In this document: positions 61,967 to 64,000 of the stretch, one piece after another
How the letters are laid out: each line of letters opens with the position of its first letter
How positions within the stretch are numbered: the stretch's first letter is position 1
Source of the DNA: Lachnospiraceae bacterium UBA3762
Lineage (GTDB): Bacteria; Bacillota; Clostridia; Lachnospirales; Lachnospiraceae
Length of the DNA stretch: 64,000 nucleotides
Assembly: GCA_002371615.1 (NCBI GenBank)
Contig: DFGA01000042.1
Coordinates: 119,018-183,017 of the forward strand
Reading direction: 5' to 3'
Translations under genes and position numbers: made by a program
Notes under the pieces: model-generated
Database searches by the model: none
The model's input: the letters and a program-made list of their open reading frames with translations, nothing else
Told to the model about the DNA's origin: nothing

Positions 61967-62938
61967 ATGAACGAGGAAACTATCAATCACGTACTATGGA
62001 AGATGTCTGATCATCTGGACAACAGCCAGATGGTAAAACTCCGGAGCACTCTAGAGGAATCGCTTCAGGGCGAGGAAGAAGACACACCCGAAAAGAGTTC
62101 GGAGGAACTGCTTGATCTGTTCCTTACGACAAAAAGGCTTGAGGGCAGGTCTGAGAAGACACTAAGACAGTATCGTATTACCTTGAGCAAGCTTTTTGAG
62201 TGTGTCGGTAAGAACGTCTGCGTCATGAACACGGAGGATATCCGGGTGTTCCTTATGCGGTATCAGGCGGAGAGAGAGGTAACCAAGGCTACCATCGACA
62301 ACATCCGCCGTACGCTGTCGAGTTACTTCAAGTGGCTTGAAGATGAAAACTATATCTACAAAAGTCCCATGCGCCGTATTCATAAGATCAAAACGATCTT
62401 ATCGATAAAAGAGACATATGACGATGAGGATCTTGAAAGGCTGCGGGACGATTGTGAGGAACTTAGGAACCTTGCAATCATTGATATTCTTAACTCAACA
62501 GGTATGCGTGTAGGAGAACTCGAGAGGCTTGATATCGATGATGTCGATTTCGATGAGCGGGAATGCATAGTCCTCGGCAAGGGAGAAAAGGAAAGAGTCG
62601 TGTACTTTGACGCGAGGACAAAGCTTCACCTTATGAAGTATCTGGCATCACGGACAGATTCAGAACCGGCGTTGTTTGTAAGCATCAGAAGACCGTATAA
62701 GAGACTTCATGCATCCGGAGTTCAGTCGATGCTCAAAAAAGCGGGCACTATCAGTAATGTCGGTCATGTCCATCCGCATAAGTTCAGAAGGACGATGGCA
62801 ACAACGGCCATAGACCGGGGAATGCCGATAGAACAGGTACAAAGGCTTCTTGGCCATGAGAAGATCGACACAACGCTCAATTATGCGATGGTCAAACAGA
62901 GTAACGTTAAGATGGCGCATAAGAAACTTATGAGTTAG
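61967..62938 (+). CDS. Tyrosine recombinase/integrase (XerC/D-like)
   Basis: A 323-residue site-specific recombinase. After an N-terminal helical extension (1-40) comes the SAM-like core-binding domain (LTTKRLEGRSEKTLRQYRIT) and the catalytic domain: R181 (NSTGMRVGELERL), Lys of GKGEKERVVYF, HPHKFRRT (H-xx-R), LLGHEKIDTT (His) and the nucleophile Tyr of LNYAMV. All catalytic residues are present. A GGAGGAGG ribosome site precedes the ATG. It lies 67 bases behind the PIN toxin and ends at a terminator. Confidence 0.93.
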   Translation: MNEETINHVLWKMSDHLDNSQMVKLRSTLEESLQGEEEDTPEKSSEELLDLFLTTKRLEGRSEKTLRQYRITLSKLFECVGKNVCVMNTEDIRVFLMRYQAEREVTKATIDNIRRTLSSYFKWLEDENYIYKSPMRRIHKIKTILSIKETYDDEDLERLRDDCEELRNLAIIDILNSTGMRVGELERLDIDDVDFDERECIVLGKGEKERVVYFDARTKLHLMKYLASRTDSEPALFVSIRRPYKRLHASGVQSMLKKAGTISNVGHVHPHKFRRTMATTAIDRGMPIEQVQRLLGHEKIDTTLNYAMVKQSNVKMAHKKLMS

Positions 62939-62952
62939 ACGTTGATAGTCGC

Positions 62953-62982
62953 AAAGGACCGGTGGATACTCACCGGTCCTTT
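62953..62982. terminator. Perfect 12-bp hairpin after the integrase
   Basis: AAAGGACCGGTG / CACCGGTCCTTT with a 6-base loop, 14 bases after the stop. The T run is only three long on the plus strand, so termination may be modest; the symmetric A/T ends allow activity in both directions. Confidence 0.75.
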
Positions 62983-63034
62983 GTGCCTATATTGCCTGTT
63001 ATGAATCTGTTCATACCCACCTGATAGGGGTTTT

Positions 63035-63043
63035 TGATATAAT
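63035..63043 (+). promoter_or_regulatory. Extended -10 promoter for the CPBP-type gene
   Basis: TGATATAAT, an extended -10 box with a consensus TATAAT at 63038-63043, 45 bases before the ATG at 63088. No good -35 box is found at the right spacing. Confidence 0.45.
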
Positions 63044-63087
63044 TCGTTTAGATATTATATTTCAGTATAAACAAGTAGGGATTGAGA

Positions 63088-63804
63088 ATGAAACGAGACA
63101 AATTTCCGTATCTTTTGCCGATGCGGTCGGTGATTTTCATATTGATCTTTTTGAACGGTTCCAACATAACCGGCAAAGATTTGGGAGATATCAGTAATTG
63201 GTGGACAATCGTAGCTACTATTGTAAATATATTTACTATAATTCTGCTTGTAGCCATATCCCAAAAGAACGGTATAACCTATTGGGATTTGATCAATTAT
63301 AAAAAGGGAGCTACTAAAGCTAAGCAGATAGTGATTATTTCAATTATTATTCTTGTTGTTGGAACGGGAGGTATGTATCTGGCTGGTTTCTTGTGCTACG
63401 GAGTTATACCGTATGCGTCTCCGATGATGATAGCACCTATAGCAAAGATTCTTGCAATAATCAATTTTTTCCTTCTTCCCGTATCCACTGCGTTCGCAGA
63501 AGATGGTCTGTATCTTGGATGTGGAGTCAATGAGATTGAGAACAAATGTGCAGGAATCCTTATACCTGCATTCTTCTATGCCCTACAGCACTGTTTTATA
63601 CCAACATTACTTGATGGTAAATATATACTTTACCGATTTCTGTCATTCCTTCCACTTACCATTATCTTATGTTGGTATTATCAGAAAAAAAGAAATCCGG
63701 TCCCCATTATGGTGGGACATGCTCTTATCGATATGATGACCGTATCATGGGTGCTCGCAACATCTATGGTCCCGGGATTTTATGAGACAATGTGCAACAT
63801 GTAA
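63088..63804 (+). CDS. CPBP-family (Abi) intramembrane protease-like protein
   Basis: The 238-residue protein has about seven membrane helices and the three CPBP motif positions in order: TAFAEDGLYLG (normally EExxxR), FFYALQHCF (FxxxH type) and GHALIDMM (HxxxN/D). The second Glu and the Arg of motif 1 are replaced, so catalytic activity is uncertain. Family members are prenyl-protein proteases or bacteriocin-immunity proteins. The ATG at 63088 follows AGTAGGGA; a TTG at 63082 is less likely. Confidence 0.75.
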   Translation: MKRDKFPYLLPMRSVIFILIFLNGSNITGKDLGDISNWWTIVATIVNIFTIILLVAISQKNGITYWDLINYKKGATKAKQIVIISIIILVVGTGGMYLAGFLCYGVIPYASPMMIAPIAKILAIINFFLLPVSTAFAEDGLYLGCGVNEIENKCAGILIPAFFYALQHCFIPTLLDGKYILYRFLSFLPLTIILCWYYQKKRNPVPIMVGHALIDMMTVSWVLATSMVPGFYETMCNM

Positions 63805-63848
63805 CTTACAGTCTAATTGACTAAATGTTTGGAAGGAATAAACAGCTC

Positions 63849-64000
63849 ATGATTGAGATAACATATTTTCAACTTTTTCTATTTATAACAATAATATGGA
63901 TTATTACTCGATGTATCATAGCGATAAGATTGAAGACATTTTCAGTAAAGCGTGAAATCCAGCTGCTTTTGGTGTATGTGTGTATCGTTGTTATTTGCAG
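63849..64000 (+). CDS. VanZ-like membrane protein, N-terminal part (cut by window end)
   Basis: Fifty codons from the ATG at 63849 to the window edge encode a membrane helix (YFQLFLFITIIWIITRCIIA), the basic loop RLKTFSVKREIQLLLVYVCI and the start of a second helix. The KREIQLLLVY segment is typical of the first loop of Lachnospiraceae VanZ-family proteins, linked to glycopeptide resistance in some bacteria. AAGGA lies 13 bases upstream, rather far. Only the front is visible, so the call is tentative. Confidence 0.45.
   Translation, partial: MIEITYFQLFLFITIIWIITRCIIAIRLKTFSVKREIQLLLVYVCIVVIC

Overview
The window (about 43% GC by eye, monoderm gene set, Gram-positive style Shine-Dalgarno sites) looks like a chromosome segment from a motile anaerobic Firmicute of the Lachnospiraceae (Butyrivibrio/Roseburia-like). 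This placement is an inference from gene order: the fla/che operon layout, FliY instead of FliN, CheC and CheD present, DUF342/FapA behind sigma-D, and PolC.

Region 1 (1-28329) is one long rightward flagellar and chemotaxis operon: fliG (cut by the window edge), fliH, fliI, fliJ, a MotE-like gene, fliK, flgD, a TIGR02530-type gene, flgE, motA, motB, fliL, fliM, fliY, cheY, fliO, fliP, fliQ, fliR, flhB, flhA, flhF, flhG, a PilZ gene, cheB, cheA, cheW, cheC, cheD, a small membrane gene and sigD. These make the export gate and ATPase complex, hook, stator, switch and adaptation enzymes. Genes mostly overlap or are a few bases apart. The few gaps hold palindromic repeats: two copies of one roughly 100 bp element (4147-4243 and 14893-15002), a double hairpin before fliJ, and a long perfect palindrome where flbD/swrD might be expected. 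A sigma-D-type promoter lies upstream of fliK.

Region 2 (28334-35633) follows sigD: fapA, three poorly known envelope-type genes (one with a 113-residue Thr-Pro tract), a seven-helix membrane protein, then separately promoted cell-surface genes: a CAP/SCP protein, a polysaccharide deacetylase and a bactofilin. rpsB-tsf, which usually sit between sigD and pyrH in Firmicutes, are absent.

Region 3 (35640-52294) is the conserved pyrH-frr-uppS-cdsA-dxr-rseP-ispG-polC block. It is interrupted between rseP and ispG by a three-gene module: a membrane Ser/Thr kinase and two large surface proteins.

Region 4 (52312-59825) holds a GH26-like hydrolase, a PHP phosphoesterase, a diguanylate cyclase, an MscS channel, a GH42 beta-galactosidase and a DUF4037 nucleotidyltransferase-like gene.

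Region 5 (59822-64000) is accessory and scarred DNA: a frameshifted membrane gene, the 3' end of a tRNA gene fused to the front of a serine recombinase gene, a headless hicA next to an intact hicB, an AbrB/PIN toxin-antitoxin pair with a palindromic operator, a tyrosine recombinase, a CPBP-type membrane protein and a VanZ-like gene cut by the window end.
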